Assembly (NCBI RefSeq): GCF_008124835.1
Contig: NZ_VNHW01000015.1
Location: 1 to 64,000, forward strand
Length of the DNA stretch: 64,000 bases
Direction of reading: 5' to 3'
From: Blastococcus xanthinilyticus
Lineage (GTDB): Bacteria; Actinomycetota; Actinomycetes; Mycobacteriales; Geodermatophilaceae
Part shown: one piece after another, positions 49,683-60,188 of the stretch
How the letters are laid out: every line of letters starts with the position of its first letter
How positions within the stretch are numbered: position 1 is the first letter of the stretch
Position numbers and translations under genes: made by a program
The notes under the pieces: generated by a model
What the model was told of the DNA's origin: nothing
The model's database searches: none
Seen by the model: the letters and a program-made list of their open reading frames with translations, nothing else

Positions 49683-50909
49683 GTGACCGATCCCGCCGCC
49701 GCCCCGGGCGCCACCAGTGAGGTCGGCCCCCTGCGCACCGTGCTGCTGCACCGCCCCGGCCCCGAGCTGCGGCGGCTCACGCCGCGGAACAACGACCAGC
49801 TGCTGTTCGACGGCGTCCCCTGGGTGGCCCGCGCGCAGGAGGAGCACGACGCGTTCGCCCAGGCGCTCGCCGACCGCGGGGTCGAGGTGCTGCACCTGGC
49901 GACGCTCCTGGCCGAGATCCTCGAGCAGCCGGCCGCCCGCACCGAGCTGATCGCCGCCGCCGTCGACGACCCCCGGCTGGGCGCCACCCTGCAGCGCGAC
50001 GCCACCCGCCACCTGTCCGGCCTCGCCGCGCCCGACCTGGCATCGGCGCTGATCGCGGGGCTCGCCCACGACGAGCTCCGCGGCTCCGGGCTGGCGTACC
50101 AGCTCATGGACCGCGCCGACTTCGTCGTCCCGCCGCTGCCGAACCTGCTGTTCACCCGCGACTCGTCGGTGTGGATCGCCGACCAGGTGGCGGTAACCTC
50201 ACTGGCCATGCCCGCCCGGCACCGGGAGAGCACGATCACCGCGGCCGTCTACGCCCACCACCCGCGTTTCGCCGGCGCCGAGCAGCTCTACGGGGCCGAC
50301 CTGGAGCACCTCGAGGGCGGCGACGTGCTGCTGCTGGCCGAGGGCGTGGTCGCGGTCGGCGTGGGCGAGCGGACCACCCCTGGCGGTGCCGAGCGGCTGG
50401 CCCGCCGGGTGTTCGGCCGCGGGCTGGCGCACACCGTGCTGGTCGTCCCCATCGCGCAGGAGCGGGCGACGATGCACCTGGACACCATCGCCACGATGGT
50501 CGACGTCGACGCCATGGTCATGTACCCGGCGGTGGCCGACTCGCTGACCGCCTGGACGGTCCGCGCACCCGAGGGTTCCTCCCCCGAGGACGCCGACACC
50601 ACCGACCTCGCCGTCACCGGGCCGCAGCCGTTCGTGGTCGCGGCCGCGGCCGCGATGGGGATCGACAAGCTGCGCGTCATCGACACCGGGCTCGACCCGG
50701 TCACCGCCGAGCGCGAGCAGTGGGACGACGGCAACAACACCCTCGCGCTGGCCCCGCGGCTGGCGGTCGCCTACGAGCGGAACACGGTCACCAACGCCGC
50801 GCTGGAGGCAGCCGGCATCGAGGTGGTCCGGATCGCCGGCTCCGAGCTGGGCAGCGGCCGGGGCGGCCCCCGCTGCATGTCCTGCCCGGTCGCCCGCGCT
50901 CCGCTCTGA
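49683..50909 (+). CDS. arcA: arginine deiminase
   Basis: A 408-residue enzyme hydrolysing arginine to citrulline and ammonia. [19 protein letters not shown], the [11 protein letters not shown] motif (substrate Asp), [20 protein letters not shown] (catalytic His), NNTLALAP and the C-terminal [12 protein letters not shown] with nucleophile Cys398 are all intact. arcB, arcC and arcD are not adjacent, so no complete deiminase pathway is visible here. The following MFS gene is 114 bases away and of the drug-exporter type, not an ArcD antiporter. Confidence 0.96.
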   Translation: MTDPAAAPGATSEVGPLRTVLLHRPGPELRRLTPRNNDQLLFDGVPWVARAQEEHDAFAQALADRGVEVLHLATLLAEILEQPAARTELIAAAVDDPRLGATLQRDATRHLSGLAAPDLASALIAGLAHDELRGSGLAYQLMDRADFVVPPLPNLLFTRDSSVWIADQVAVTSLAMPARHRESTITAAVYAHHPRFAGAEQLYGADLEHLEGGDVLLLAEGVVAVGVGERTTPGGAERLARRVFGRGLAHTVLVVPIAQERATMHLDTIATMVDVDAMVMYPAVADSLTAWTVRAPEGSSPEDADTTDLAVTGPQPFVVAAAAAMGIDKLRVIDTGLDPVTAEREQWDDGNNTLALAPRLAVAYERNTVTNAALEAAGIEVVRIAGSELGSGRGGPRCMSCPVARAPL

Positions 50910-51023
50910 CCCGGGGGTGTGACGGCCGGGGGACTTTTCGCCCGGGAGGGCCACGGCGGTGATCACGGTCACTACGCTGCGGGCTTCCGCGCCGGACCCG
51001 GCGCACGGGGAGAGGACGGCGCG

Positions 51024-52508
51024 GTGGCAGGCACCGAGACGACCGGGCGCACCGGCCGGATCGCACGGATCGGCGGCGGCCTCGTCGGCTACCTGATCTT
51101 CGTCGAGTTCACCAGCGGCGTGCTCCAGGGCTACTACGTCCCGCTGCTCACCGACATCGCCCGCTACCTCGACGTCAACGACGCCGACATCAACTGGCTC
51201 GAGGCGGCCCAGCTCATGCTGTCGGCCATCGCGGTGCCGGTGCTGGCCAAGCTGGGCGACCTCTACGGGCACCGGCGGGTGCTGCTCGGGTCCGCCGTGG
51301 TCGTGGCGGTCTCCACCGTGGTGCTGGCCTTCGCGAACAGCTTCCCCCTGTTCCTGATCGCCTGGGCGCTGCAGGGCATGTACGTGGTCTGGCTGCCGCT
51401 GCAGGTCGCGCTGATCTGGGACCGCTCCCGCCGCACCCCCGGCGCGGCGGGCCAGACCCGGCGGGCCACCGGGCTCATCGTCGCGGCGCTGCAGGCCGGC
51501 GCGATCGTCGGCGCGCTCGCCGGCGGGCAGATCGGGCAGAGCCTGGGCGATGCCTTCTGGTTCGTGCTGATCGCCCCGCTGCTGCTCGTGGTCGGGGTCT
51601 GCGTCGTCGTCGCGCTGCGCGTGCCGGAGAGCGAGGACCGCACCGGCGGCAGCATCGACGCCACCGGCGCGGCGCTGCTCAGCCTGGTGCTGCTCGTCAT
51701 CACCGGGGGCCTGAGCTTCGTCCGGCTCAACGAGGAGGCGCTGTGGCCCTGGGCGGTCACCGCCGCGGGCCTGCTGCTGCTGGTCCCCTTCGTCCGGTAC
51801 GAGCTGCGCCAGGACGACCCGCTGGTCGACTTCCGGGTGCTGGCCAGCAAGGCCATGTGGCCGGTCCAGCTGACCGCCGGCCTGTTCGGCGTCAGCGTGC
51901 TCGGCGCCCAGGGCCCGCTGTCGACGTTCGCGCGCACCGATCCCGACGTCTACGGCTACGGGCTGGGCCTGACCACCAGCCAGGTCTCCATCGTCATCGG
52001 CGCCTACGTCGTCTCCATGCTGGTCGGCGCCAGCCAGTTCTCCCGCGTCAGCCGGCTGACCACGCCGCGGCGCACGCTGATCGGGGCGGCGACCCTCACC
52101 GGCACCGGCTACCTGCTCCTGGTGCCCTTCCACGACACGCTCGCCCAGATGCTGGCCTGCATCGCGGTCGCCGGCCTCGGGTCCGGCGCGCTCGTCGCGG
52201 CGCTGCCGGCCGCCGCGGCCGCCGCCGCGCCGGTCGGCCGCACGGCGGTGGCCACCGGCCTGACCAACACCACCAAGGTGCTCGGCGGATCGTTCGCCTC
52301 CGCGGCCTTCGCGATCGCGCTGGCCTCGGGCGCCCCGCTGCTCACCGACGGGACGGTGGGCACCGCCGGCTCGCTGTCGGGCTACATCACCGTCTGGGTG
52401 GTCTGCGGGACGACGGCGCTGCTGGCGGCCCTGGCGCTGCTCGTCGTCCCCAAGCTCGCCTTCGCCGACCCGTCCGCCGTCGACCCCGCCGAGGAGTTCC
52501 GCGCATGA
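51024..52508 (+). CDS. MFS transporter, EmrB/QacA-like (DHA2)
   Basis: A 494-residue permease with about 14 membrane helices. WLEAAQLMLSAIAVPVLAKLGDLYGHRRVLLGSAVVV is the loop 2-3 signature and a 14-helix layout follows (IGQSLGDAFWFVLIAPLLLVVGVCVVVALRVPESEDR before the central loop). Likely exports hydrophobic compounds by proton antiport. Starts at GTG 51024 behind GAGAGGA. Its stop overlaps the ATG of the M20 peptidase (ATGA). Confidence 0.88.
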   Translation: MAGTETTGRTGRIARIGGGLVGYLIFVEFTSGVLQGYYVPLLTDIARYLDVNDADINWLEAAQLMLSAIAVPVLAKLGDLYGHRRVLLGSAVVVAVSTVVLAFANSFPLFLIAWALQGMYVVWLPLQVALIWDRSRRTPGAAGQTRRATGLIVAALQAGAIVGALAGGQIGQSLGDAFWFVLIAPLLLVVGVCVVVALRVPESEDRTGGSIDATGAALLSLVLLVITGGLSFVRLNEEALWPWAVTAAGLLLLVPFVRYELRQDDPLVDFRVLASKAMWPVQLTAGLFGVSVLGAQGPLSTFARTDPDVYGYGLGLTTSQVSIVIGAYVVSMLVGASQFSRVSRLTTPRRTLIGAATLTGTGYLLLVPFHDTLAQMLACIAVAGLGSGALVAALPAAAAAAAPVGRTAVATGLTNTTKVLGGSFASAAFAIALASGAPLLTDGTVGTAGSLSGYITVWVVCGTTALLAALALLVVPKLAFADPSAVDPAEEFRA

Positions 52509-53935
52509 GGCGCACGATCGCCCTCGCCGCCGCCGCGGCGGCCACCACGGCCGCCCGCCGGGTGGCCAGGTTCCGCCCGGACGACCGCCCGGTCGAGCCG
52601 GTGGACCTCACCGGCCTGGACGCCGACGCCGCGGCCGGCCGGCTGGCCGAGCTGATCCGCATCCCGACCGTCTCCTCCCGCGACCGGAGCCAGGTCGATC
52701 CGGCGGTCTTCGAGCGCTACCGCGCGTGCCTCGCGGAGCTGTATCCCCGCACCCACGCGGCGCTGGACCGCGAGCAGCTCGGCGACGGCGCGCTGCTCTA
52801 CCGCTGGCGCGGCACCACCGACGAGCCACCGCTGGTGCTGATGGCGCACCAGGACGTCGTGCCGGTGGAGGGCCAGGAGTGGAGCCGCGACCCGTTCTCC
52901 GGCGTCATCGCGGACGGCCACGTGCACGGCCGCGGCGCGATCGACGACAAGGGCTCGATGGTCGCGATCCTGGAGGCGGTCGAGGCGCTGGTGGCCGACG
53001 GCTTCACCCCCCGGCGCGACGTCTACCTCTCCTTCGGCGACGACGAGGAGGTGGCCGGCGTCGGCGCGCGGCTGGCCGTGCAGGCGTTCACCGACCGGGG
53101 GATCACCCCCTGGGCCGTCATCGACGAGGGCGGCGCCGTGGTGAGCGGGATGTTCCCCGGCGTGCCGGGGCAGGTCGCCGTCGTCGGCCTGGCGGAGAAG
53201 GGTCTGCTGGACGTCGAGCTGGTGACCACCGACCCGGGCGGGCACGCCTCCGCGCCCGTCCGCGGCGGCGCCCCCGCGCGGCTGGCGAAGGCGATCCTCG
53301 CCGTCGAGGACGACCCGTTCCCCGCCCGGCTGCACGACGTCGTCCTCGGCATGGTCGACGCCATCGGCCGGCGCGCCCCGCTCGGCTACCGGGCCCTGTT
53401 CGCGCACGCCGCCCAGCTCCGGCCGGTGCTGGCGCAGGTGCTCGCGCGGGCCGGCCGGGAGGCCGGCGCCATGGTGCGGACGACGGTCGCGGTGACCCGG
53501 CTCGAGGGCAGCCGGGCCGGGAACGTGCTGGCCACCCGCGCGATGGCGCACCTGAACATCCGGATCGCCCTGGGCGAGACGGTGCAGTCGACGGTGGACC
53601 GGCTGCGCCGGGTGATCGGCGACCCGTCGGTGGAGCTGCGGGTGGTGTCGGGCAACGACCCCTCACCGGTGTCGCGCACCGACAACGAGGCGTTCGCCCG
53701 GATCAGCGCGGCCGCGCGGGCCGCCTACCCCGACGCCACCGTGGCGCCGTACGTGATGGTGCAGGCCAGCGACGCCCGGCACTTCAGCCAGATCTGCGAC
53801 AGCGTCTACCGGTTCATGCCCTTCGACCTGAGCCGGGAGGAGCTGGCCACCCTGCACGCGGCCGACGAGCGCATCTCGGTCGCCGCCCTGCACCGTGGCG
53901 CGGGCTTCTTCCGGCACCTGATCCGCTCGCTCTGA
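52505..53935 (+). CDS. M20-family metallopeptidase (CPS1/PM20D1-like)
   Basis: A 476-residue di-zinc peptidase. Metal and catalytic residues: VLMAHQDVVPVEGQEWSRDPFSG (His, Asp), GRGAIDDKGSM (bridging Asp), FGDDEEVAGVGA (Glu-Glu), and a late His in ASDARHFSQICDSVYRFMPF. A lid/dimer domain holds GHASAPVRGGAPARLAKAI. The N-terminal MRRTIALAAAAAATTAARRVARFRP is a short hydrophobic stretch, perhaps a membrane anchor. The branch includes N-fatty-acyl-amino-acid hydrolases. Coupled to the MFS exporter. The last codons (Arg-Ser-Leu-stop) belong to a dispersed repeat. Confidence 0.9.
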   Translation: MRRTIALAAAAAATTAARRVARFRPDDRPVEPVDLTGLDADAAAGRLAELIRIPTVSSRDRSQVDPAVFERYRACLAELYPRTHAALDREQLGDGALLYRWRGTTDEPPLVLMAHQDVVPVEGQEWSRDPFSGVIADGHVHGRGAIDDKGSMVAILEAVEALVADGFTPRRDVYLSFGDDEEVAGVGARLAVQAFTDRGITPWAVIDEGGAVVSGMFPGVPGQVAVVGLAEKGLLDVELVTTDPGGHASAPVRGGAPARLAKAILAVEDDPFPARLHDVVLGMVDAIGRRAPLGYRALFAHAAQLRPVLAQVLARAGREAGAMVRTTVAVTRLEGSRAGNVLATRAMAHLNIRIALGETVQSTVDRLRRVIGDPSVELRVVSGNDPSPVSRTDNEAFARISAAARAAYPDATVAPYVMVQASDARHFSQICDSVYRFMPFDLSREELATLHAADERISVAALHRGAGFFRHLIRSL

Positions 53936-53998
53936 GGAGTGTTGCCGCAAGCTCGTGCTCCGAGTGCCCTGCGCACTCGGAGCACGAGCTTCCGGCGG
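53925..53998. repeat. dispersed hairpin repeat, copy 1 (terminator between M20 and araA genes)
   Basis: Perfect 19-bp stem AAGCTCGTGCTCCGAGTGC (53949-53967) with complement at 53973-53991 and loop CCTGC, flanked by CGCTCGCTCTGAGG.GTGTTGCCG on the left and CCGGCGGA on the right. The same sequence with flanks occurs at 63371-63442. The peptidase stop codon lies in the left flank. Confidence 0.85.
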
Positions 53999-54002
53999 AG
54001 TG

Positions 54003-55511
54003 CTACAGACGCTGGTCGAGGCGGTGGTAGGCCGCGCTCCACCGCAGCTCCTTGGCCAGCGAGCGCCGCGTCGTGTGGGCGTCGATGAGCACCAGCTCGG
54101 TCGCGAACACCTCGGCCAGGTCGGTGAGCTCGTCGGCCCCCAGCTGGGTGGTCAGCACCGTGTGGTGCGGGCCGCCCGCGGTCAGCCAGCCCTCGGTGGA
54201 GGTGGCGAAGTCCGGCCGCGGCTCCCACACCGCCCGCGCCACCGGCAGGTTCGGCAGCGGCTCCGACGGCGGGACGACGTCGATCTCGTTGGCCACCCAG
54301 CGGAACCGGTCCCCCAGGTCCGCCCAGCCGACGACGACGCCCTCGCCGGGCGCGGCGTCGAACACCAGCCGGGCGGGGTCCTCCCGGCCGCCGATCGACA
54401 GCGGGTGCACCTCCAGCCGCGGCCGCTCCCCGGCGATGGTCGGGCAGACCTCGAGCATGTGCGCACCGAGGATCTTCGGCCGCTCGGACACCAGGTCGTA
54501 GGTGTAGTCCTCCATGAACGACGTGCCGCCCGGCAGGCCGGCCGCCGCCGACTTCAGCACCCGCAGCAGCGCCGCGGTCTTCCAGTCGCCCTCGCCGCCG
54601 AAGCCGTAGCCGTCGGCCATCAGCCGCTGCACCGCGAGGCCCGGGAGCTGGCGGAGGCCGCCCAGGTCCTCGAAGTTGGTGGTGAAGGCGCCGAACCCGC
54701 CGTCGGTGAGGAACCGGCGGAGCGCCAGCTCGATCCGCGCCTGGTAGCGGACCGAGTCGTGCTGGGCGCCACCGGGCCGGACGTCGGCGGACAGCTCGTA
54801 CAGGTCGCCGTACTCCTGCACCAGCGCGTCGACGTCGGCCTCGGCGACCTGGTCGACCACCGCTACCAGGTCGTTGACGCCCCAGGTGTTGACCGACATC
54901 CCGAACCGGATCTGCGCCTCGACCTTGTCGCCCTCGGTCACGGCGACGTCGCGCATGTTGTCGCCGAACCGGGCGAGCTTCAGCTCGCGGGCGGCCGCGA
55001 CGCCGGTGGCCGCCCGGACCCAGGAGCCGACCCGCGTCCGCACGGCGGGGTCGTCCACGTGGCCGGCGACCGTCGTGCGCGGCTGCCGCAGGCGGGTGAG
55101 CAGGAACCCGTGCTCGCGGTCGCCGTGGGCGGCCTGGTTGAGGTTCATGAAGTCCATGTCGATCGTCGCCCACGGCAGGGCGGCGTCGGCCTGCGTGTGC
55201 AGGTGCAGCAGCGGTTTGCGCAGCGCGTCGATCCCGGCGATCCACATCTTGGCCGGCGAGAAGGTGTGCATCCAGGTGATGACGCCGAGGCAGGCGGCGT
55301 CCTCGTTGGCCTCCCCCATGATCCGGCGGATGGCCGAGGCGTCGGTGAGCACCGGCTTCCAGACCACGCGGACCGGCACCTCGCCGGCCCCGTCGAGGGC
55401 GGCGGAGACCCGCCGCGACTGCTCGGCGACCTGCTGGAGCGTCTCCTCGCCGTACAGCCCCTGGCTTCCGGTGAGGAACCAGACCTCGCGGGCTTCGAAC
55501 GGGGCAGTCAC
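54003..55511 (-). CDS. araA: L-arabinose isomerase
   Basis: A 502-residue isomerase converting L-arabinose to L-ribulose with manganese. The opening [34 protein letters not shown] is the AraA signature; [43 protein letters not shown] and [15 protein letters not shown] follow, with the metal-binding Glu/His positions in FMEDYTY and [12 protein letters not shown] at 55511 has GGAGGA 8 bases upstream and fits homologue lengths; ATG at 55526 is in frame and overlaps the araD stop (TGATG). Third gene of araB-araD-araA. Confidence 0.96.
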   Translation of the reverse strand: MTAPFEAREVWFLTGSQGLYGEETLQQVAEQSRRVSAALDGAGEVPVRVVWKPVLTDASAIRRIMGEANEDAACLGVITWMHTFSPAKMWIAGIDALRKPLLHLHTQADAALPWATIDMDFMNLNQAAHGDREHGFLLTRLRQPRTTVAGHVDDPAVRTRVGSWVRAATGVAAARELKLARFGDNMRDVAVTEGDKVEAQIRFGMSVNTWGVNDLVAVVDQVAEADVDALVQEYGDLYELSADVRPGGAQHDSVRYQARIELALRRFLTDGGFGAFTTNFEDLGGLRQLPGLAVQRLMADGYGFGGEGDWKTAALLRVLKSAAAGLPGGTSFMEDYTYDLVSERPKILGAHMLEVCPTIAGERPRLEVHPLSIGGREDPARLVFDAAPGEGVVVGWADLGDRFRWVANEIDVVPPSEPLPNLPVARAVWEPRPDFATSTEGWLTAGGPHHTVLTTQLGADELTDLAEVFATELVLIDAHTTRRSLAKELRWSAAYHRLDQRL

Positions 55512-55525
55512 AGGGAAGTCCTCCA

Positions 55526-56203
55526 TCAGCGTTGTCCGTACACGTTCTGGTAGCGCTCGTAGAGCGAGTCGATGTCCGCCTGGGCGATCGGGATGGGCTC
55601 GCCGAGCTGGCGGGAGAGGTGCACGGTGCGGGCGACGTCCTCGGTCATGACCGCCGCCTTCACCGCGGCCCTGGCATCGCGGCCGATCGTGAAGACGCCG
55701 TGGTTCTGCATGAGCACCGCCGGCGAGCGGGAGCCCGCCAGCGTCGCGACGACGCCCTGGCCGATCGAGTCGTCGCCGATCAGCGCGAAGGGGCCGACCG
55801 GGATCGGGCCGCCGAACTCGTCGGCCATCGCCGTCAGCACGCAGGGGATCTCCTCGCCGCGCGCCGCCCAGGCCGCGGCATACGGGCTGTGGGTGTGCAC
55901 CTGGCCCCCCACGTCGGCCCGGTGCCGGTAGACGTAGGCGTGCGCGGCGGTGTCCGACGACGGCGCCTTGACCCCGTCGACGACGTTCCCGTCGAGATCG
56001 CAGACGGTGATGCCCTCCCAGGTCAGCTCGTCGTAGGAGACGCCGCTGCCCTTGATGACGAACCGGTCCTCCCCCGGGACGCGGGCCGAGACGTTGCCCG
56101 CCGTCCAGGTGACCAGTGCGTAGCGGGTCAGCTCGCCGTGCAGCGCGGCGACGTGCTCGCGCAGCTCCCGGTGGGTCCCCCGCTCGGTCAGGGTGGCGGT
56201 CAT
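55526..56203 (-). CDS. araD: L-ribulose-5-phosphate 4-epimerase
   Basis: A 225-residue class II aldolase/epimerase turning L-ribulose-5-phosphate into D-xylulose-5-phosphate. The zinc site is seen as [15 protein letters not shown] (two His) and [14 protein letters not shown] (third His); [28 protein letters not shown] is the phosphate-binding region. GAGGAGG lies 7 bases before the ATG at 56203, which overlaps the araB stop (ATGA). Confidence 0.95.
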   Translation of the reverse strand: MTATLTERGTHRELREHVAALHGELTRYALVTWTAGNVSARVPGEDRFVIKGSGVSYDELTWEGITVCDLDGNVVDGVKAPSSDTAAHAYVYRHRADVGGQVHTHSPYAAAWAARGEEIPCVLTAMADEFGGPIPVGPFALIGDDSIGQGVVATLAGSRSPAVLMQNHGVFTIGRDARAAVKAAVMTEDVARTVHLSRQLGEPIPIAQADIDSLYERYQNVYGQR

Positions 56204-57813
56204 CCGATTCCTCCTCGCTGGGCCGGGCCCACGTGCTCGACGGCGGCCCGCTCGACGGGGAGCCCGTCGACGTACCGCTGCATGAAGGCGTCGAAGCCCG
56301 CGACGTCGGCCGGATCCGGGTCGACGGTCTCCAGGCCGGCGCCGGCGAAGACCTCCGTGTCCAGGTAGTCGGACAGGCTCCGCTCCGGCGCGCGGGCGGC
56401 GGCGAAGGCGGCCAGGACGGCGATCCCCCAGGCGCCCCCCTCGCCGGCGACGTCGCCGACGGACACCGGGGTGTCGATCGCCGCGGCCAGGAAGCGCTGG
56501 CCGACGCCCGCGGTCTTGAACAGGCCGCCGTGGGCGAACATGCGGTCCAGCCGCACCCCCTCGGCCTTCTGCAGGACGTCCATGCCGATCCGGAGCGTGG
56601 CCAGGGACGCGTACAGGTGCGTCCGCATGAACGAACCCAGGTCGAGCCGGCTGTCCGGCGACCGCAGGAAGAGCGGCCGGCCCTCGTGGAAGCCGGTGAT
56701 CGGCTCCCCCGAGAGGTAGTTGTAGGCCAGCATGCCGCCGCCGTCGCGCGCTCCGGTCAGGGCGGCGCGGAACAGCGCCCCGAAGACCGCGGAGGGGTCG
56801 GCCTCGGCGCCCATCGCACGGGCGAACTCGGTGAACAGCCCGGCCCAGGCGTCCAGCTCGCTCGCCCCGTTGTTGCAGTGCACCATCGCCACCGGGTCGC
56901 CGGCCGGCGTGGTGACCAGGTCGAGCTCGCGGTGCGGGCGGCCGAGCTCCCGTTCGAGCACCACCATGGCGAAGATGCTGGTGCCGGCGGAGACGTTGCC
57001 GGTGCGCGGGGCGACCGAGTTGGTGGCGACCATGCCGGTGCCCGCGTCGCCCTCCGGAGGGCAGAGCGGGACGCCCGGCCGCAGCCGCCCGGACGGGTCG
57101 AGCAGCCGCGCGCCCGCCTGGGTGAGCGCCCCGGCCTGCCGACCGGCGACGGCGATCTCCGGCAGCACCTCCGCCAGCGTCAGCTCGACGCCGGCCTCGG
57201 CGGCCAGCTCGTCGAAGCGGGCCAGCATCGCGGCGTCGTACCCGCCGGTCGCGCCGTCGATCGGCACCATGCCGCTCGCGTCGCCGATGCCGAGGACCCG
57301 CTCCCCGGTGAGCTGCCAGTGCACGTAGCCGGCCAGGGTCGTCAGGTGGTCGAGGCGGGCGACGTGCTCCTCGCCGTCCAGGATCGCGTGGTAGAGGTGC
57401 GCGACGCTCCAGCGGTGCGGGATGTTGACGCCGAACTCGGCGCTGAGCCGCTCGGCCGCCCGGCCGGTGTTCGTGTTGCGCCAGGTGCGGAACGGCGCGA
57501 GCAGTGCACCGCCGGCGTCGAACGCGAGGTAGCCGTGCATCATCGCCGACACACCGAGGGCGCCCACCGACTCGAGCCCGACGCCGTGGCGTTCCCGCAG
57601 GTCCTCGGCCAGCGCGGCGACGCTCTGCTGCACGCCCGACCAGACGGCGTCCAGCGAGTAGGTCCACACGCCGTCCACCAGCTGGTTCTCCCAGTCGGAG
57701 CTGCCGACGGCGAGCGGCGCGTGGTCCGGGCCGATCAGCACCGCCTTGATCCGGGTCGACCCCAGCTCGATCCCCAGGGCCGTGCGGCCGCCGGCGTCCG
57801 CGTGCTGGCCCAT
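56200..57813 (-). CDS. araB: L-ribulokinase of the FGGY family
   Basis: A 537-residue FGGY kinase. Motifs: [17 protein letters not shown] (phosphate 1), [42 protein letters not shown] (phosphate 2), [13 protein letters not shown], and [22 protein letters not shown] with the adenosine loop. It looks more like xylulokinase-type FGGY proteins than the enterobacterial AraB, but position with araD and araA assigns it to L-ribulose phosphorylation. GGAGGG lies 6 bases before the ATG at 57813. A perfect LacI-type operator lies 21 bases upstream. Confidence 0.9.
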   Translation of the reverse strand: MGQHADAGGRTALGIELGSTRIKAVLIGPDHAPLAVGSSDWENQLVDGVWTYSLDAVWSGVQQSVAALAEDLRERHGVGLESVGALGVSAMMHGYLAFDAGGALLAPFRTWRNTNTGRAAERLSAEFGVNIPHRWSVAHLYHAILDGEEHVARLDHLTTLAGYVHWQLTGERVLGIGDASGMVPIDGATGGYDAAMLARFDELAAEAGVELTLAEVLPEIAVAGRQAGALTQAGARLLDPSGRLRPGVPLCPPEGDAGTGMVATNSVAPRTGNVSAGTSIFAMVVLERELGRPHRELDLVTTPAGDPVAMVHCNNGASELDAWAGLFTEFARAMGAEADPSAVFGALFRAALTGARDGGGMLAYNYLSGEPITGFHEGRPLFLRSPDSRLDLGSFMRTHLYASLATLRIGMDVLQKAEGVRLDRMFAHGGLFKTAGVGQRFLAAAIDTPVSVGDVAGEGGAWGIAVLAAFAAARAPERSLSDYLDTEVFAGAGLETVDPDPADVAGFDAFMQRYVDGLPVERAAVEHVGPAQRGGIG

Positions 57814-57833
57814 CTGGTTCCCTCCGTCGCGGT

Positions 57834-57847
57834 TGTGAGCGCTCACA
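57834..57847. promoter_or_regulatory. LacI-family operator of araBDA
   Basis: TGTGAGCGCTCACA, a perfect 14-bp palindrome with the central CG typical of LacI/GalR sites. It abuts the stop codon of the repressor gene and lies between it and araB. A near copy is at 63116-63129. Confidence 0.85.
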
Positions 57848-58888
57848 TCAGCCTGCCATGCCCACCGGCGGCCCGGCGCTCGCCCGGACGACCAGGGTGG
57901 GAGGCACCGGCTCGGGGTGCGGGTCCTCGCCGCGCAGCCGGCCCAGCAGGAGGTCCACGCCGCGGCGTCCGAGCTCGGCGAAGTCCTGCCGGATGGTGGT
58001 GAGCGGCGGCACGAAGTAGGGCGCCTCGGGCAGGTCGTCGAAGCCGATCAGGCTCACGTCCCCGGGCACGGACAGCCCTGCCTCGTGCAGCGCCGCCAGC
58101 AGCCCCAGGCTCATCTGGTCGTTGGCGGAGAACACCGCGGTGATCTCCTCACCCGCCCGACGCCGGGCCACCAGGGCCTCCCCGGCGGCGTACCCGGAGG
58201 CCGGCGTCCAGTCGCCCCGCGGCAGCGCGTCCGGCACCGGCGCACCGGCGTCACCCAGCTCGGCGAGCCAGCCGTCCGTCCGGCCCCGGGCCTCCTGGGA
58301 GTCGGCCGGACCCGGCAGGTGGTGCACCGTCCGGTGCCCCAGGTCGAGCAGGTGCCGGACCGCCATCCGGGCCCCGGCCTCCTGGTCGATGGCCACGGCC
58401 GGCCGGTCGTCGGCACCGCCCACCTGGACCGCCACGAGGGGGACCGGCGGCGCCAGCCGGCTGAGCGCGTCGGCCGCGTCGTCGTAGGTGGACAGCGCGA
58501 CGACCGCGTCCACCCCGTGGGCGACCAGGTCGTCGACCGCCGTCCGCATCGCCTCGGCGGTGGCCTCGTCGAGGATCGTGACCGACAGCGCGTACCCGGC
58601 CGCCCGGGCCGCCTTCTCCAGGCCGATCATCGTCTGGGCCGGCCCGTACTGGGCGATGTTCACCGTGACCAGCCCGAGGGTGCGGCTGGACCCGGTGACC
58701 AGCGCCCGGGCGGCCCGGTTGGGGCGGTACCCGAGCTCGGCGATCGCCCGCTGCACCCGTTCCCGCGTGAGCGGGGCGACGCTCGGGTGCCCGTTGATCA
58801 CCCGCGACACGGTCTGGTACGAGACGCCGGCACGGGTGGCGACGTCCGCCAGCCCGGGGGCACGGCCCCCCGCCACCTCCGCTACCAC
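57848..58888 (-). CDS. LacI-family transcriptional repressor, probable arabinose regulator
   Basis: A 346-residue regulator. HTH plus hinge: LADVATRAGVSYQTVSRVINGHPSVAPLTRERVQRAIAELGYRPNRAARALVTGSS (residues 12-68). The effector domain (type I binding fold) starts LGLVTVNIAQYGP, with FSANDQMSLGLLAALHEAGLSVPGDVSLIGFDDLPEAPYFVPPLTTIRQDF. It lies directly upstream of araBDA in the same direction and the two matching operators border araB and the sugar importer. L-arabinose or a derivative is the likely inducer. GTG start. Confidence 0.9.
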   Translation of the reverse strand: MVAEVAGGRAPGLADVATRAGVSYQTVSRVINGHPSVAPLTRERVQRAIAELGYRPNRAARALVTGSSRTLGLVTVNIAQYGPAQTMIGLEKAARAAGYALSVTILDEATAEAMRTAVDDLVAHGVDAVVALSTYDDAADALSRLAPPVPLVAVQVGGADDRPAVAIDQEAGARMAVRHLLDLGHRTVHHLPGPADSQEARGRTDGWLAELGDAGAPVPDALPRGDWTPASGYAAGEALVARRRAGEEITAVFSANDQMSLGLLAALHEAGLSVPGDVSLIGFDDLPEAPYFVPPLTTIRQDFAELGRRGVDLLLGRLRGEDPHPEPVPPTLVVRASAGPPVGMAG

Positions 58889-58937
58889 GAGACCTCCCTG
58901 CTGCTGCCCGGAAGGACCGGGGCGATGCCTCCGCCGG

Positions 58938-60188
58938 TCAGCGGGAGGCGCCGGCGCGACGCTTGTTGTAGACGTCGAACGCTACGGCCAGCAGGAGGAC
59001 CAGGCCCTTGACCACCATCTGGACCTGCTGCTCGATGCCCATGAGCTGCATGCCGTTGGTCATCACGGCCATGATCAGGCCGCCCACCATGGCGCCGACC
59101 ACGGTGCCCACGCCGCCGGTCACGGCCGCACCGCCGATGAAGGCGGCGGCGATGGCGTCGAGCTCGAACATCTCACCCGCGGCGGGCTGGGCGCCGTTCA
59201 TGCGGGAGGAGTAGATGATCCCGGCGATCGCGGCCAGGAAGCCCATGTTGACGAAGATCCAGAAGTTGACCTTCTTGACCTTGACGCCCGACAGCATGGC
59301 CGCCGGCAGGTTGCCGCCGATCGCGTACACCTGGCGGCCGAAGACCGTCCGGGTGGTCACCAGCCCGTACACGAGCACCAGGACGGCGAGCACGATCAGC
59401 ACGATCGGCAGGCCGCGCGAGTGCGCCAGCTGCCAGGCGAACGCCATGACGACGACGCCGACGGCCACCACCTTGAGGAGGAACAGGTCGAGGCTCTCGA
59501 CCGGCTGGTCGTAGCGGATCCGCGCCGTGCGGGCCCGCCAGCCGCTGACGGCGTACCCGGCCACCGCGACCGCGCCGATCAGCAGGGTGAAGGCGTCGTA
59601 GCCGTAGCCGCCGAGCAGGCCGTTGAGGAAGCCGGTGGCGATCCGGCCGTACTCGCGCGGGAACGGCGAGAGCGAGACGTTGTCGAGGACCTGCAGGGTC
59701 AGGCCGCGGAACAGCAGCATGCCGGCGAGGGTGACGATGAACGCCGGGATGCCGACGTAGGCGACCCAGAGGCCGTGCCACGCCCCCACGGCGATGCCGA
59801 CCGCGAGCGCGGCCACGATGCCGACCCAGTACGGCATGCCCTGCTGGATGACCAGCACCGCCGACACCGCGCCGGTGAGGGCGACCACGGACCCGACGGA
59901 GAGGTCGATGTGCCCGGCGATGATCACGATCACCATGCCGATGGCCAGTACCAGGATGTAGGAGTACTGGAGCACCATGTTGGTCAGGTTGTCGGGGCTC
60001 AGCGAGTCGCCGCCGGTGAGGACCGCGAAGAGGGCGACGATCGCCACGAAGGCGATGTAGATGCCGCTGGTGCGCAGGTTCGCGGTGACCAGTCCCAGCA
60101 GGCCACCACCCTTCGCGCGCTCCTTGTCCTGCTGCGCGGCGCCCGGGGCCGGGGTGATCTCCTCGGTCTGCGGCACGGTCTTGGTCAC
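58938..60188 (-). CDS. monosaccharide ABC importer permease (GguB/MmsB/XylH type)
   Basis: A 416-residue permease with about ten membrane helices, the long form with an extra helical pair typical of xylose/multiple-sugar systems. [23 protein letters not shown] and [69 protein letters not shown] are the hallmark stretches; the second holds the ATPase-contact loop. GTG start overlaps the ATPase stop (GTGA). Last gene of the importer operon; the repressor gene follows 49 bases later in the same direction. Confidence 0.94.
   Translation of the reverse strand: MTKTVPQTEEITPAPGAAQQDKERAKGGGLLGLVTANLRTSGIYIAFVAIVALFAVLTGGDSLSPDNLTNMVLQYSYILVLAIGMVIVIIAGHIDLSVGSVVALTGAVSAVLVIQQGMPYWVGIVAALAVGIAVGAWHGLWVAYVGIPAFIVTLAGMLLFRGLTLQVLDNVSLSPFPREYGRIATGFLNGLLGGYGYDAFTLLIGAVAVAGYAVSGWRARTARIRYDQPVESLDLFLLKVVAVGVVVMAFAWQLAHSRGLPIVLIVLAVLVLVYGLVTTRTVFGRQVYAIGGNLPAAMLSGVKVKKVNFWIFVNMGFLAAIAGIIYSSRMNGAQPAAGEMFELDAIAAAFIGGAAVTGGVGTVVGAMVGGLIMAVMTNGMQLMGIEQQVQMVVKGLVLLLAVAFDVYNKRRAGASR

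Noticed and set aside
49683-52508. An arginine deiminase operon with an ArcD antiporter
   Set aside because: The MFS gene after arcA is of the 14-helix drug-exporter type and coupled to an M20 peptidase; no ornithine transcarbamylase or carbamate kinase follows.
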